A stretch of 64,000 bases of DNA from Casuarina equisetifolia (taxonomy: Eukaryota; Streptophyta; Magnoliopsida; Fagales; Casuarinaceae), in NCBI GenBank assembly GCA_028551475.1, contig CM052358.1, positions 7,008,501-7,072,500 of the forward strand, given 5' to 3'. Made by a program: the position numbers and the translations under genes. This document shows, one piece after another, positions 1 to 10,700 of this stretch. Each line of letters opens with the position of its first letter. Positions within the stretch are counted from its first letter, which is position 1. Below the pieces are notes generated by a model, which saw only the letters and a program-made list of their open reading frames with translations, was not told where the DNA came from and made no database searches.

Positions 1-412
1 AGATGGCGGCAGAGGTCCGAAAGGTCGTGAGTTGGGCGACGATGGGGGCGGTAGCGGTGGTGAGAATCCACCCCATCGTCGTCCGGTCATGGATCCGCCA
101 GTGTGCATGGGCCGGGTTGGGGATGCGAGTTGGACCAGCGGCAGAAGAGAGCGAGGGCTAGGCCGGGTTGCTAAGGGCAAGCAAGTGGGTGGGTGGTTCG
201 GGTTTGGAGCCCTCCACAATGGGTAGAAGTTGAGCTGCATCCAAGAAAGGTTCGAGCATGGTCCTCCAAATGATGTAGTTGGAGCCATTGAGTCGTTCAG
301 GGAGAGAAGGAGAGGAGAGAAAGGCAGGGGTGGGGGTAACAGCCGCTGCAGGAGGAGGCGGGTCAGTAATACGGGTTGAAGACGAGTTTGACCCAGTAGA
401 AGAGGTAGACAT
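1..412 (-). pseudogene. copia gag N-terminus with an in-frame TAG
   Basis: The frame starts at Met 412 (MSTSSTGSNSSS), followed by a Ser/Pro/Ala-rich stretch and then RLNGSNYIIWRTMLEPFL, the typical start of the copia gag domain that recognises 'L.G.NY..W...M...L'. It is interrupted by TAG at 158-160. Beyond the stop the same frame stays open to the window edge and reads HAHWRIHDRTTMGWIL, which still resembles copia gag. One nonsense change therefore appears to be the only break seen here. An ATG further upstream in the same frame lies inside the LTR and was not used as the start. Confidence 0.65.
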
Positions 413-585
413 GCTGGGTTGGACTGAAGAAAGAGGCCGGGGAGGAAAGAAGGCAAGACAAAAAAAAAAACAAGGAAAGGGAAAGACAAGGGCCCAATAT
501 GAGAAAGGGAATAAGGACGTAGGAAGAAACAGGGGAAGGGAGGGCAGGATCAAGGCTTTCGCCGGACTGAGCTTTGATACCAAGT

Positions 586-804
586 TGAGAACGAAGATGA
601 ACAGTGAAAATGAATAGTATTTCCAACCCATATGTCTATACAAGGTTACACGTATAAGTAAAGGAAAGAAAGTGTAAAATAATCTACAACAGTAGCAACC
701 GTAGCTATGGACTGTGACCCTAGTCTAGGATACAACTGTGACCGTAGTCTAGGTAGCTGTGGACTGACGGGACTGAGGAGAGAGACGTGAGGTCTTGTCT
801 AACA
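586..804 (-). repeat. 5' LTR (219 bp) of the copia element
   Basis: On the minus strand it begins TGTTAGACAAGACC at 804 and ends GTTCTCA at 586, directly before the primer-binding site. The ends follow the TG...CA rule. It is short for a plant LTR but within the range for small copia elements. The target duplication cannot be checked because the other end is outside the window. The 804 boundary rests on the TG start alone. Confidence 0.6.
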
Positions 805-930
805 TTTATACTTCAACAAGTATGTCAAAATTTATGCTTCGACAAACATGTCAAAGTTTTACACTTCGAAAAACATGTCAGAGTTTCACACTTCGACAAA
901 CATGTCAAAGTTTACGCTTCAATTGTTACG
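805..930. repeat. 26-27 bp tandem repeat, about 4.7 copies
   Basis: Imperfect units run 805-830, 831-856, 857-883, 884-910 and a partial 911-930, with core ACTTCGACAAACATGTCAAAG. The array abuts the LTR boundary. The open frame across it (repeated HFDKHVKV) is a by-product of the repeat and not a gene. Confidence 0.85.
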
Positions 931-944
931 TTTCTTAACATTAA

Positions 945-950
<6 letters not shown>

Positions 951-978
<28 letters not shown>
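951..978. repeat. (GA)n microsatellite
   Basis: About 14 uninterrupted GA dinucleotides follow the 26-bp tandem array after a 20-bp AT-rich gap. Confidence 0.95.
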
Positions 979-979
<1 letters not shown>

Positions 980-1734
980 TCTGCAGCTAGGCAAGCTAGG
1001 CCAGGCCAGGCCAATGTCTTTTAGTTCATCAACGAACTTAACATGTTCATTTGTCTGTGATTGCTTCAAAAATACTAAGTCTCACAATGTCGCAGGACAT
1101 GACGGCTTAACCAAGAAAAAGAAAATACAGCCAAGCTCAGAGAACCAAGGAATCTGCAGGCCAGGCCATTTGTACCAAAAACTACCATGCTGTGACATTG
1201 GAAGGATTTGCTAAACGTCAGTTTCCAGTAATTGGTATGCCAGCAAGTGCTCAAGTGCAAACGTTTTAGCACTTTTGTCACTTTTGTATCAAACTTTTTT
1301 AAGAAGAATGAAGTTTCCTTGCTATTCAAGTTGGTGGAGTGTAGTTAAAATTCATAGCTATAAGCCTGCAGTAATTCCTATTCTAAGCAACATTCCTGCA
1401 CAGCAGAACCAGGTCATTCTCTTATATTTAGGAGGATAATGTTTTACCCTGGAAAAACTAGGAAAAGGTTATTTACAAGCTACTAGATTTGTGAACTACT
1501 AAAATTTTGACGCTTTATTCACGATATGCTTGAAACTTCACAAAGTTATGCTTCAAAGCAAAAATGTGGAAAAATGTTTTACCCCATCACCATACACTGC
1601 TGGTAACCATAATATTACAATATTAAGTTCTGAATAACTACCGGTTCTATAACTCATGTTTTGAACAATAAAACTAAAGGGGAGGCAAAGTTCATTTACA
1701 ACCATTTGCCTGACTTGATTTTGAATATGATGAA
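979..1734. other. Intergenic, no gene seen
   Basis: AT-rich sequence between the LTR/repeat block and the 3' end of the reductase gene. Only short chance reading frames. The right part is probably the reductase 3' UTR, because the gene is read from right to left. Confidence 0.6.
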
Positions 1735-4700
1735 TCACTCTGACAAGAAGCTCTTCTCCTTCAAGCTTTTGACAGTGTCCTTTAGGCTCACCTCCAAGGG
1801 AGTAAAGTTGAGGCCTAAACTTTCCGCCCTCTCCTTGGATACCTTGTAGGTTGACACAAAAGGCTAGTCATCTGCACATCTGCAATATATAAGACATGAG
1901 ATGCTAGACATATCACCAAAACAGGCTATCCAATTAAAAGTCCTGGATAAAAGTGACTTCTTTTTATATAGCTTACTTTTCAGGAAGATTCAGATCAGGG
2001 AAGAGTCCTCGCAAAATCTTCACAACCTCAGAATAGTGCATAACTCTTCCTACTAAACAGTATCTTCCACTAGCTGATGGATTCTCGAAGGCCAGTATAC
2101 GTGCACTCGCAACATCTCTAACATCAACAAATCTGTAAGCTACATTTGGAAATGTCTTGGCCCCTATACAGAAAAGATATCAGCTATTCACGTCAAATAA
2201 GATTGTCTTTCAGAAGAGGGAATTAGGCAAAGATGTAATGTTTGGGACAAATTGATATATTTCAAAGTTTGCAAGAGATGTATTTTTTAGAATTACCTGT
2301 TGAATGTCAAGTGGGCCCAAGAATTATACACAAAAGGGAGGACAAAAGTGTGCAATACTTCTTATTTATACAACTACAAATTCTTTACAAGATAAATGAC
2401 AAGAACACTTATCTTACTCTTTTACTAGATGCACATTCCTTCACCGAATCATGTGGAGTGTTACATGTCACGAGACTGCATCGCCGGACTATTGGTTAGA
2501 CTGCTCTCTCCTAGCAGCTCCCATGACCACGCTCCTTTGGACGCCCTCTTTTCTAGGCACCTCTCTAGACGCTTCTCTTGGTGCTCTCCTGGTGTCTTCT
2601 TTAGGCTTTTTCGCCTGGTGCCTATGGCACCTCTTATTAGCACTCTTCTTAGTGCCTTCTCTTGGCGTTCTCTAGGCGCCCTCCTGGCGCTCTCTTGGCG
2701 CCATCCTGGTGCCTCTTAGCACCCCTCCTGGTGCTTCTCGGCACCCCTCCTGGTGTCTTCACTCAACACCCCTCTTGGTGCCTCTCAGCACCCCACTTGG
2801 TGCCTTCACTCGGCACCTTTCTTCTGGCACTTTCTTTAGTGCCTCTATTGCCGCTTTTGGTAGCGCCCTCCTGGTGCCTCTCGGCACCCATATTGGTGCC
2901 TCCGCTCGGCACCCATATTGGTGCCTCCGCTCGGCACCCTCCTGGTGCTTTTTTTTTTTTTTAGCACACCTTGGGGTGGAACTCTCCCCCCTTTATATAG
3001 ACTCGCTAACCGACTTCTTAAGTCAGTCTTCAGCTTTCTGGATAATTCCAGGGCTGTTATTTTATTATCAATAATTCTGAGAGAGTTCTTTCTTTTTGAA
3101 TTTCTTCACGTGGGGCCTAAAGTAGATTTTTCTTCATTTCTCCTTCACGTTGGTCTCCACAATTATAGATAATTCTCTTTTCACATTTTTCCTTTTATCG
3201 TGGGTCCCACACCATTGATTTCTTAATTTCTCATTTCACATTTTTTGTGGAACCTATTAGCGTTGATTTCTCTTCATTACCTTCGGAAAACCATGTTTAC
3301 ATCTTAATTAGATTCCATTCAAAAGAACCTTTCTAAATAGAAAAGTAATCCTAGAACTAAATTTCCTTATTTGTCTCCAAATTCTTTAAGCAAGTAGACA
3401 AATGTTATTGTATTGTATAAATAGTGCAGAGCAAATGTTGAATGCCGACTTAGTTTTTTAAAAAATATATATATATATATTACAATGCATATATAAGAAG
3501 TGTCAAACCTCATATCTCACGATCATATTCTTACTAACTCATCATTAAGCTAACTAACTAAGTAACAATGCTAATTTAGTCATTGTTGGAGTAGCATGAT
3601 TATGATAAAAGTGAGAGGAAACTCCAAGAAATTTTATGTGATGAGAAAAAACTAAAAGTCATTCAAGATTTATGTGTATATATATAAAAACAATTATTTG
3701 ACATAAAATAAATCTAACTGGGATACTAAGGCATGAAGCTAACAATTTTGTGACAAAATTTTTAATTTGTTTCTATATAAAACCTGTAATAACCTTTTGC
3801 TCCCTTATTTTTGTGATTAGGACGTGAATGAGTATAAGTTATGTCTTGCCACCTCTAACTTACAGCACCATTGAATTCAGCAAGTGATCATATATCCACA
3901 TAATCTACCATTCCGTATTCAATACCCCAACATTGTAAGCTCCAGGATCTAATAAACTTATCATGAAGGCAAATGTAAAACATTTGAACGAAATAGGTAG
4001 ATAGGAACACTAGTGACAAGGGATACCCCATCAGACTAATGATTCAAGAAAATAACTTCTGTTCGTTGAAAAGGATTGGCCCACAAACTCGTTCCTTTTG
4101 TGTGAAATTTTAGAAGTTATCACAAGTTAAAGCTAGTTTTGAATTATTAAAAGTTGGAAGTGTAAGAGAAAGAATTCTGATCGGATTCATACATCTAATG
4201 CAGGCACAAGATACTTTGTCCTGAACGTCTCCATTCCTCCTATTTAACAGATTGCCTGCCACTTTGTTGCCTTGGTTTTTAATCACTTGTTATACTCCTC
4301 AAAAGACAAAAATGAAGTGCCAAAAAGAAAAAAGAAAGCACTTATTTAACTCACAACGCCTAGAATAATTGCATAACTACGTCAATACAGCTTTGCCTTT
4401 AGCAGATAAATAACCCAAGCAACCGCTCAGGATGAGCGCATGACTGCGGTGTCCATCCCTTTTCTACATTGGGAAGTGTCAATTGGCCCAAGGGCGATTG
4501 CAAGGTTCTTCAAAGAGTTAAATTCACATATAGCTTTAAGTATTCTTGAATATCAAAAGAAGGGCAAACAATAACACGCTAGGTCAAGAATACCATTTAC
4601 AAGCTTCAAAACTGTCTCCACGCTTGAGTTAAGAGTCGGCTGTAAGGGAGGCCCAATCACCAATCCTGGATTTATTGCTACCAAGTTAATTCCATTCTCC

Positions 4701-6978
4701 TTTGCAAATCTCCAAGCTGCCTCCTCTGCTAAGGTCTTTGAAAGCCTATACCAGAGCTGATGAAAACAAGTGATTCTGTAAGATGAATAAAAGTTTTGGT
4801 CTGCAACAACATTTATTTCACCCTTATGCAATACTGTTGATAGAAAGTACATGTCACACGACAAAACCAAATACAAAACAGTGAACACCACATTAACTAA
4901 CTCATATCCGAAGGGTAGCGTGGATAAAAACTTTCAATTCATCCCCCAACTCCCCCCGAGAGAAAAAAAGAATGTTTATTGTCAATACTATTAGGTGTGA
5001 GCTTGGAAGTACATAAAAATTATATAACACTGCTTGACTTTTTACCTTTTTTTTCCTCTCAATTGATCAGAGAATGGATATGAGTGTTGAATAGGAGAAT
5101 GAAGATTGTGATTGAAAAAAGACAAATATGATTGAAAAAAGACAAATACAGCCAAAAAAGAACGAAGTTATTTGTTTGTAAATTAAACCTTCAAACTACA
5201 GTTTGCTCTTCACAGCCAATCATGATGCTTTAATGCATTGCATACTTGCTGTGATGTAATTTTCTTTCTTTTTTCCTTTTTCCTTTCTCTTTTTTCTTTT
5301 TTTCCTCTTTTTGCAGGGTTTGAATCTCAAGAAGGCTGAACATGAATGCTGATATGTACACAAAAGATAAGTGAGAAACCATCGAAAGGGGAAAGGAAAG
5401 CCACAAGAAATAAAGAATGAAAGAGCAGATAACATATTTTCTGACAGGACAAAACAGACCCCCAGGTCTATCCTCTATGCATCTATTATGGCAAGAGTAA
5501 AAGTCTATTACTAAAACATTCAAATCCTCGAGTGTATTATTTGGTAAAGAACATGAAAAAGAGATGGTACAACAAGAAATTTGCTCACACATTCACCTTT
5601 GATTTTTCACAAATAGCTGGATCTGAAAACCAAGTCTCATCAATTATTACGTCAGGAGCAAGAGATTTTCCATTGGTTGCAACTGCCGCCATTGAGGATG
5701 TCAGAACCACTCTTCGAATTGATGGAACTTTAGCACATGATTTTAGAACATTGAGCGTTCCCTTCAATGCTGGGTCAATTAATTCTGCCTAAAATAAAGT
5801 TAAATAGATTCATGATGAATTAGGCATGCCAAGAAATGCACAAGTGAATTTAATTCCAAGGATCTACACAGACAATCTCATTTTGATTCCTTTTTGATTT
5901 TGAATCAGTTCAAACATATATGAGCAAGACTTGCACGCAAATGTTTGAGCAACTATGTACATTGTACCAAAGAGATAGAAAAGCGTCTAGCAAGCATCAA
6001 TAAGCACTTGGGACAAGTTAAATGCAAAGAAGGAAATTATGATGAGAATAAAAAATGAAAGGAAATAAGATAACAAGAAAAGCATAGACTGCTTAACTAC
6101 TACCACAGGACACAGAAAGTGTCATGTACTTCTGGTAAACCACCAAGACAAACTATGAAATTAGTTATTTCTGTCAACTAACGGATTGGCATAGTCCATA
6201 GTAGTCGCACTAATTAAATTCAAATGAAACAGAATGTACCTGTGGATCAGTGACTGTGGGATAGAAAGGTGACGCTGTATGAAAAACTCCCTCACAACCA
6301 TGAACCAAAGTATCAAAACACCCTTCTTCCAGTAAGTCAGCCTTAAACAAATGCAGTCGTTCCTTAGCTCCATCTAGCATAAGTAAGTGCTCTGTCTTCT
6401 TTGGATCACCTGTGGCATTCACAAAAAGCAGAACCCATAAACTATCTGTGTTGCATCTTTTCAAAGATAATACTTTAACCCATCTGAATATGACCAATAA
6501 AGTCTATCTTTTACTTATCAGCAACCAGATTTATAGACACTAGATAAGGATGATATAAGTCCCCCTTTAGCGATTCGTGGGAAGCCTACAGAAAAGTCAA
6601 GTAGCTGTAGATGAAATCGATGACGCAAACAAGCAGAATGATTCAAGCAGCCACAAGACTAACTTAAACGAAGCTTTTGGACAAATTCTAGCATAACTTT
6701 CATTCTGGAAAGATTTCAAACATGGTTTTCACAAGCCATTAAGAGAGAAAAATAAAACGTGTCCCCTGGCGCCCCTCCCCCAAACCAAAAGGAATGAAAT
6801 TTTGCCTGATACATGAAGGCTGCTAAATAAGCCTGTGAAATGAGAGAGTTGACTACTGACTTGGGTCACGAACCGAGGCTTTCACAGTGTAGCCGCGCTG
6901 GAGCAAGAGCTTCACCAACCATGACGCTATGTAACCAGACGCCCCCGTTACACAGACCACCTTTTCTGCTCCACTCAT
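1735..6978 (-). CDS. Cinnamoyl-CoA reductase / phenylacetaldehyde reductase-like NADPH reductase, last exon carries a premature TAG
   Basis: Six exons: 6978-6861, 6409-6240, 5788-5597, 4756-4594, 2163-1977, 1879-1735, giving a 324-codon frame, the usual size for this extended short-chain dehydrogenase family. Visible features are the NADP-binding [12 protein letters not shown] near residue 10, the catalytic Ser in LTSSMAAV, the catalytic Tyr/Lys in LWYRLSK, and the family-like [18 protein letters not shown]. The active-site region reads LWYRLSK and not the NWYCYGK type of true lignin cinnamoyl-CoA reductases, so a CAD1/phenylacetaldehyde-reductase-type role on aromatic aldehydes is more likely; the substrate is inferred only. 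Exon 6 has TAG at 1866-1864 where relatives have Lys (CADD-stop-PFV), truncating the product to 281 residues while the remaining 42 codons stay open and family-like. Intron 4 (2164-4593) is enlarged by repeat sequence. It may be a recent pseudogene or null allele. Confidence 0.85.
2578..2975. repeat. Degenerate minisatellite of alternating GGTGCC / GGCACC palindromes, in intron 4 of the reductase
   Basis: More than a dozen GGTGCC and GGCACC cores alternate every 8-14 bp, so adjacent cores form small hairpins such as GGTGCCTCTCGGCACC. Near 2884-2935 two almost identical 25-bp units (CGGCACCCATATTGGTGCCTCCGCT) stand in tandem. The array ends in a T-run (2949-2962) and is followed by a TATATAG-containing stretch. 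The intron is far longer than the other introns of this gene, so the array probably came in with an inserted element whose ends I cannot define. Long reading frames across it on the plus strand are repeat artefacts. Confidence 0.8.
3466..3481. repeat. (AT)n microsatellite
   Basis: A short run of about eight TA dinucleotides after an A-run, in intron 4 of the reductase gene. Confidence 0.85.
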
Positions 6979-7050
6979 CTCTCTCTTTGAAATTCTTCAA
7001 GACCGTCTGTAGTTTTCTGGGGGTCGCGAGTAAGTGAAGGAACGAGTGCT

Positions 7051-7285
7051 GTTTTTTGTTTTGTGTTTTTTTCTTTTCAATATTACAACGTATGCCACCA
7101 ACTATGCGAAGGGTTTTTTGTTTTGTGTTTTTTTTTTAATATTATAACGTATGCCCCCAATTATGCAACTGGTTTTTTTTTGTATTTTTTGTTTTTAATA
7201 TTACAACGTATGCCCCCAATTATGCGAAGAGTTTTTTGTTTTGTTTTTTTTAATATTACAACATATACCCTCAACTCATGCATAC
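7051..7285. repeat. About 60-bp tandem repeat, 4 copies, upstream of the reductase
   Basis: Each unit is a GTTTTTTGTTTTGTG-type T-rich block followed by AATATTACAACGTATGCCCC, then CAATTATGCGAAG. Units begin near 7051, 7113, 7171 and 7231; the last is the most diverged. The array lies 70-310 bp upstream of the reductase start codon (6978), in its promoter or 5' UTR. The open frame over it is a repeat artefact. Confidence 0.85.
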
Positions 7286-7782
7286 TAAACGCTAAATTTC
7301 ACAATTAAAATTTTTGTTAATTTATCATTAAATTAACTGATTAAGTGATGAAAGTATTTTTAAGTTTGTATTTTTTAAAATAATATTACAACTAAAATAA
7401 ATTTGTTTAATTTTGTATTAAGAATAAAAGTTAGGATTTTTTTGTAGTTATTTTTTTAATAAAAAAATATAATATTTCTAATAATCAAATTCCTCCTCAA
7501 TTTGTAACTACTTTCTTTATTTTCTTAAAAATCTTTATTTATTTGTAGATATTTGTAGATATTTGTAGATATTAATGAGACCGTGAAAGCGAAAGTGTGA
7601 AGATGAAAGCAGTATTCTATGAAACTGAAACGTGCTCCCAAATGAGTGGATCACGTTGTCCCTCGCATGCGCCGTAGCCGCGCGTGCACCGCCTTCCCCT
7701 TCCGAGTTGCCGTAATCACGCGCCAGCCAGCGGTAAGTAAAAGTTGCTCGGCTGCCCGATTCTCTCTCCCGCTCTCTCTGCC
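7286..7782. promoter_or_regulatory. Shared upstream region of the reductase (-) and the UPF0114 gene (+)
   Basis: The two genes are divergent. The stretch is very AT-rich and contains ATTTGTAGAT three times in exact tandem (7541-7570), then GC-rich sequence from about 7650 to the UPF0114 start. No confident TATA box was assigned. Confidence 0.4.
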
Positions 7783-10700
7783 ATGGCTCTCTTCACTTCA
7801 TTATCCACCACAGCACTACCTATCTCCGCCCCAATTTACCGCCACCAGCTATATAACCGTCCACGGTTTTGGTGTCCAAGGGCTGCTTTGAGCTCCCCCT
7901 CACCATCTTCCCACGAGTCAAGACCATCAGCACCAAGTGACAACAAGCTTCCATCCACTAGTTCATCAAACCCCTTTGTCGTTGGGCCGTCAGACTCGCA
8001 CTTCAACTACGCGTTAGCCAACCCAAATGGCCACCCGATTGTGCGGTTCCTTCGGTCCGCCGAGTCCAACATTGAGAGGGTAAGCAGTCCCAGCGCTTGC
8101 TTAATTCTTTTCTTTTTTGCTTTGTTTGAGTTGAAAGTCAATTGAAGTTGAGCTCGAAACGAAAGCGGGCTATATTTTAGAGAACAAAGTCTAGAAAAAC
8201 TAGTCGTAATCGCTACTTGGATGATTTCGATGAGTTTGATGGTATTAACAATATAAAGGACCTAAAAAAAAAAAAAGTTCTCAGGTTTGTAAGTTAGATA
8301 TAGTCTGCTCCATCCCCCACCACCTGTGACAAAAACTTTGAATATAGGTCTTTATGGAAATGCCTGAAGAAGAGCCTAATCAATAATTCAGTAGTCCACT
8401 ATTTGATCCGTAAAATGGTACCCACTACTCCCTCAAATATCATTTTCCATGTGAGCTTAAGTGAGCAGATGAAGTATTAGAATTGTGATACTGAGGATTG
8501 AGAATTGATGCTTAATTTTTCGTATGTGGCTCCAGATTTGGTAATTGGTCAAAGAGAAAACGATTATTAAGCATCCAACTAAAATGTCATTCTTGTTGAT
8601 TGACATATACTAAAATCGTACTCCTTCTAAAAGGATGGGAATTTGCAAGTGTGTCCCGTCTTAACAAAACAAATAGACATAATAATCTTCCTTGAATGTG
8701 ATAATTTTCTTCTTCTTTTGCTTTGGTCCTGTTTTGTGGAGTTTACACATCAATTGGTAGTGCTTTTCTTCAGCACCTTTCAGATGTTTTTCATATATTC
8801 TAGATTTTGTAAATGACTTCTTACTTCTACATTACTGAGCAGGCGATTTTTGACTTCCGTTTCTTGGCACTTCTGGCTGTTGGAGGCTCGTTGGCTGGTT
8901 CTCTGTTGTGCTTTCTTAACGTACTTCCTGTTCTCCTATAATTCTTTCAAAATTAGTAAGAGACAGGCATGACATCTTATCTGATGGATATATTTGTCTG
9001 ATAAGTCTTTTGCGTTTGTTCATATATTTTTGAGTTTCTTTCATATGATTCTGATGACAATGATGATGATGTCACTGATGGTTTGGATGTTTTTCATTTT
9101 AATAATCATTGATGAATCATAAGTTTCAAGCAGAAGTTTAAGAGAACCAAAAAAACTGGCATATCTTATGTCCCCAACCAAAGTCAGCAATACAGTAATC
9201 AACTATCAATTTTCCCAATGCTATGAGTCACAGTACAATAATCGCAACATGTGTGTAATTCCTTATTCCCATTCAATGATCCAAGAAAAATTCCATGTTT
9301 CAGTCACCTGATAAAAGTGAATGGCAGCAGGCTAGCAGCGAAGACACATCTGATTTTACCTTATTGCCCTCTTAGGAGTCACAGTACCTTGGGAAAGAGC
9401 AACATCCACAGAGTATCTTTCATTCTTTAGAACTGGGTCTTTATTTTTTCTCTATAGAAGCCCTTTAATTAAGATTGTCGTTAACCTGAATCACCCTAGC
9501 GAATCTCAACTGTAAGATTTGGATCATTGCTTCTCTTCATTGTTCTTTACTGCCAGCAAAGTTCTTACTAATTACCTTGCAGTTTCTTTCTAAGCAGACA
9601 TGACAACAAGATGCAGCAGAAAAAATTTATGAATCCAGCCGCCTATAGTTTTTCTTTTTCTGCCACTCTTTTCAAGCTAGCTCTCAAAACATTAGTGGGT
9701 GCTAACAATTGGGTCCAATTGCTGGCTATTCTCAGTACTGCCACCACTTGACCATGATTTTCTGAACTTAGAATAGCATCACTGTTGTTCAGTTTTGAGT
9801 TGTCCCTGAAAGCAACTTAAAGAATATTCTCCATCTCGGGATTGAATTTTCTATAATCCCATTTGTTACTGCCAAAGTAATTCTTGCTAGAATGGATGGA
9901 ATGGGTGTTTTACCTGAAGTGTAAAACACATGGTGGTGAACAAGATCTTGTCATTTTGATAGATATACTGCTAAGATCTTGCTTATTCTCGGGTCCTCTG
10001 AAGTATGGTGATCAAGGAGTGTTCCCATCAAGGTTCAGAAATCACCTTGTTTCTCTCGCTTTTTTATTAGAGAGCATAAATAACAGTAATTCTCAAAGCT
10101 GCTTCCTTGCTTCATGCTCCTTTGAAGAATTAATTCCTTTTGAAGTTGAAAAACTATGTAGAGCACAATCCAACAGAAAATTTTGGTGGAAGGTATACTC
10201 AACTGTGCAATGTTATTAGAAGGATGCTCTAATACACAAGAAAGATTGTTTATTCCCAGGGCATCATTCTGTTTGTGGATGTATAAGCTTTGTGGGTTTC
10301 TCATTGTTTACTCAAAGGATTAACTAACTGATACTTGTAATTTCATACTCTGTTCCTCCAGTTATGTAAACCAAGTTACATGTAGATAACATGTACCTTT
10401 TTCTTTTTGTGACTTTTGGAGGGTAAATGATATTCACATTGTACAACACAATTATCTCGTGTAGATGTTACGTGAATTGGATTTTATGCATTGTTTTTCT
10501 ATATATCTGATTATCAATCCTGGGGAATTTTGTAGGGTTGTGTTTATATTGCAGATGCGTACAAAATCTATTGGTCAAGCTGTGTCAAAGGGATTCACAC
10601 AGGACAGATGGTTCTACGACTAGTTGAAGCTATTGGTTAGACTCTTAGGAATTCACTTCACCAGCAGTTTTCCTTCAAATTGTTGAAGTATACTCTCGAG

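Larger units (their letters stand above)
1..804 (-). mobile_element. 5' part of a Ty1/copia-type LTR retrotransposon, cut by the window edge
   Basis: Read on the minus strand the order is LTR (804-586), primer-binding site (about 582-565, TGGTATCAAAGCTCAGTCC, close to the usual plant initiator-methionine tRNA complement TGGTATCAGAGC), then a gag-like reading frame from 412 leftward. That is the order expected for the 5' end of a copia element. The rest (protease, integrase, reverse transcriptase, second LTR) would lie left of base 1. Seen: TG...CA ends, primer site and gag homology. Inferred: copia class, from the gag motif and the methionine-type primer site. Confidence 0.75.

Noticed and set aside
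805..930. Regular repeat considered as a CRISPR-like array
   Set aside because: Units are contiguous without unique spacers and the DNA is a plant nuclear genome; it is a plain tandem repeat.
787..990. 67-codon frame with repeated HVKV motifs
   Set aside because: A by-product of the 26-bp tandem repeat followed by a GA microsatellite.
2429..3074. Overlapping 96-121 codon plus-strand frames
   Set aside because: They translate the GGTGCC/GGCACC minisatellite and have no family resemblance; open frames here follow from repeat composition.
7063..7308. 81-codon plus-strand frame
   Set aside because: It is the 60-bp tandem repeat read through; the protein is a Phe/Tyr-rich repeat.
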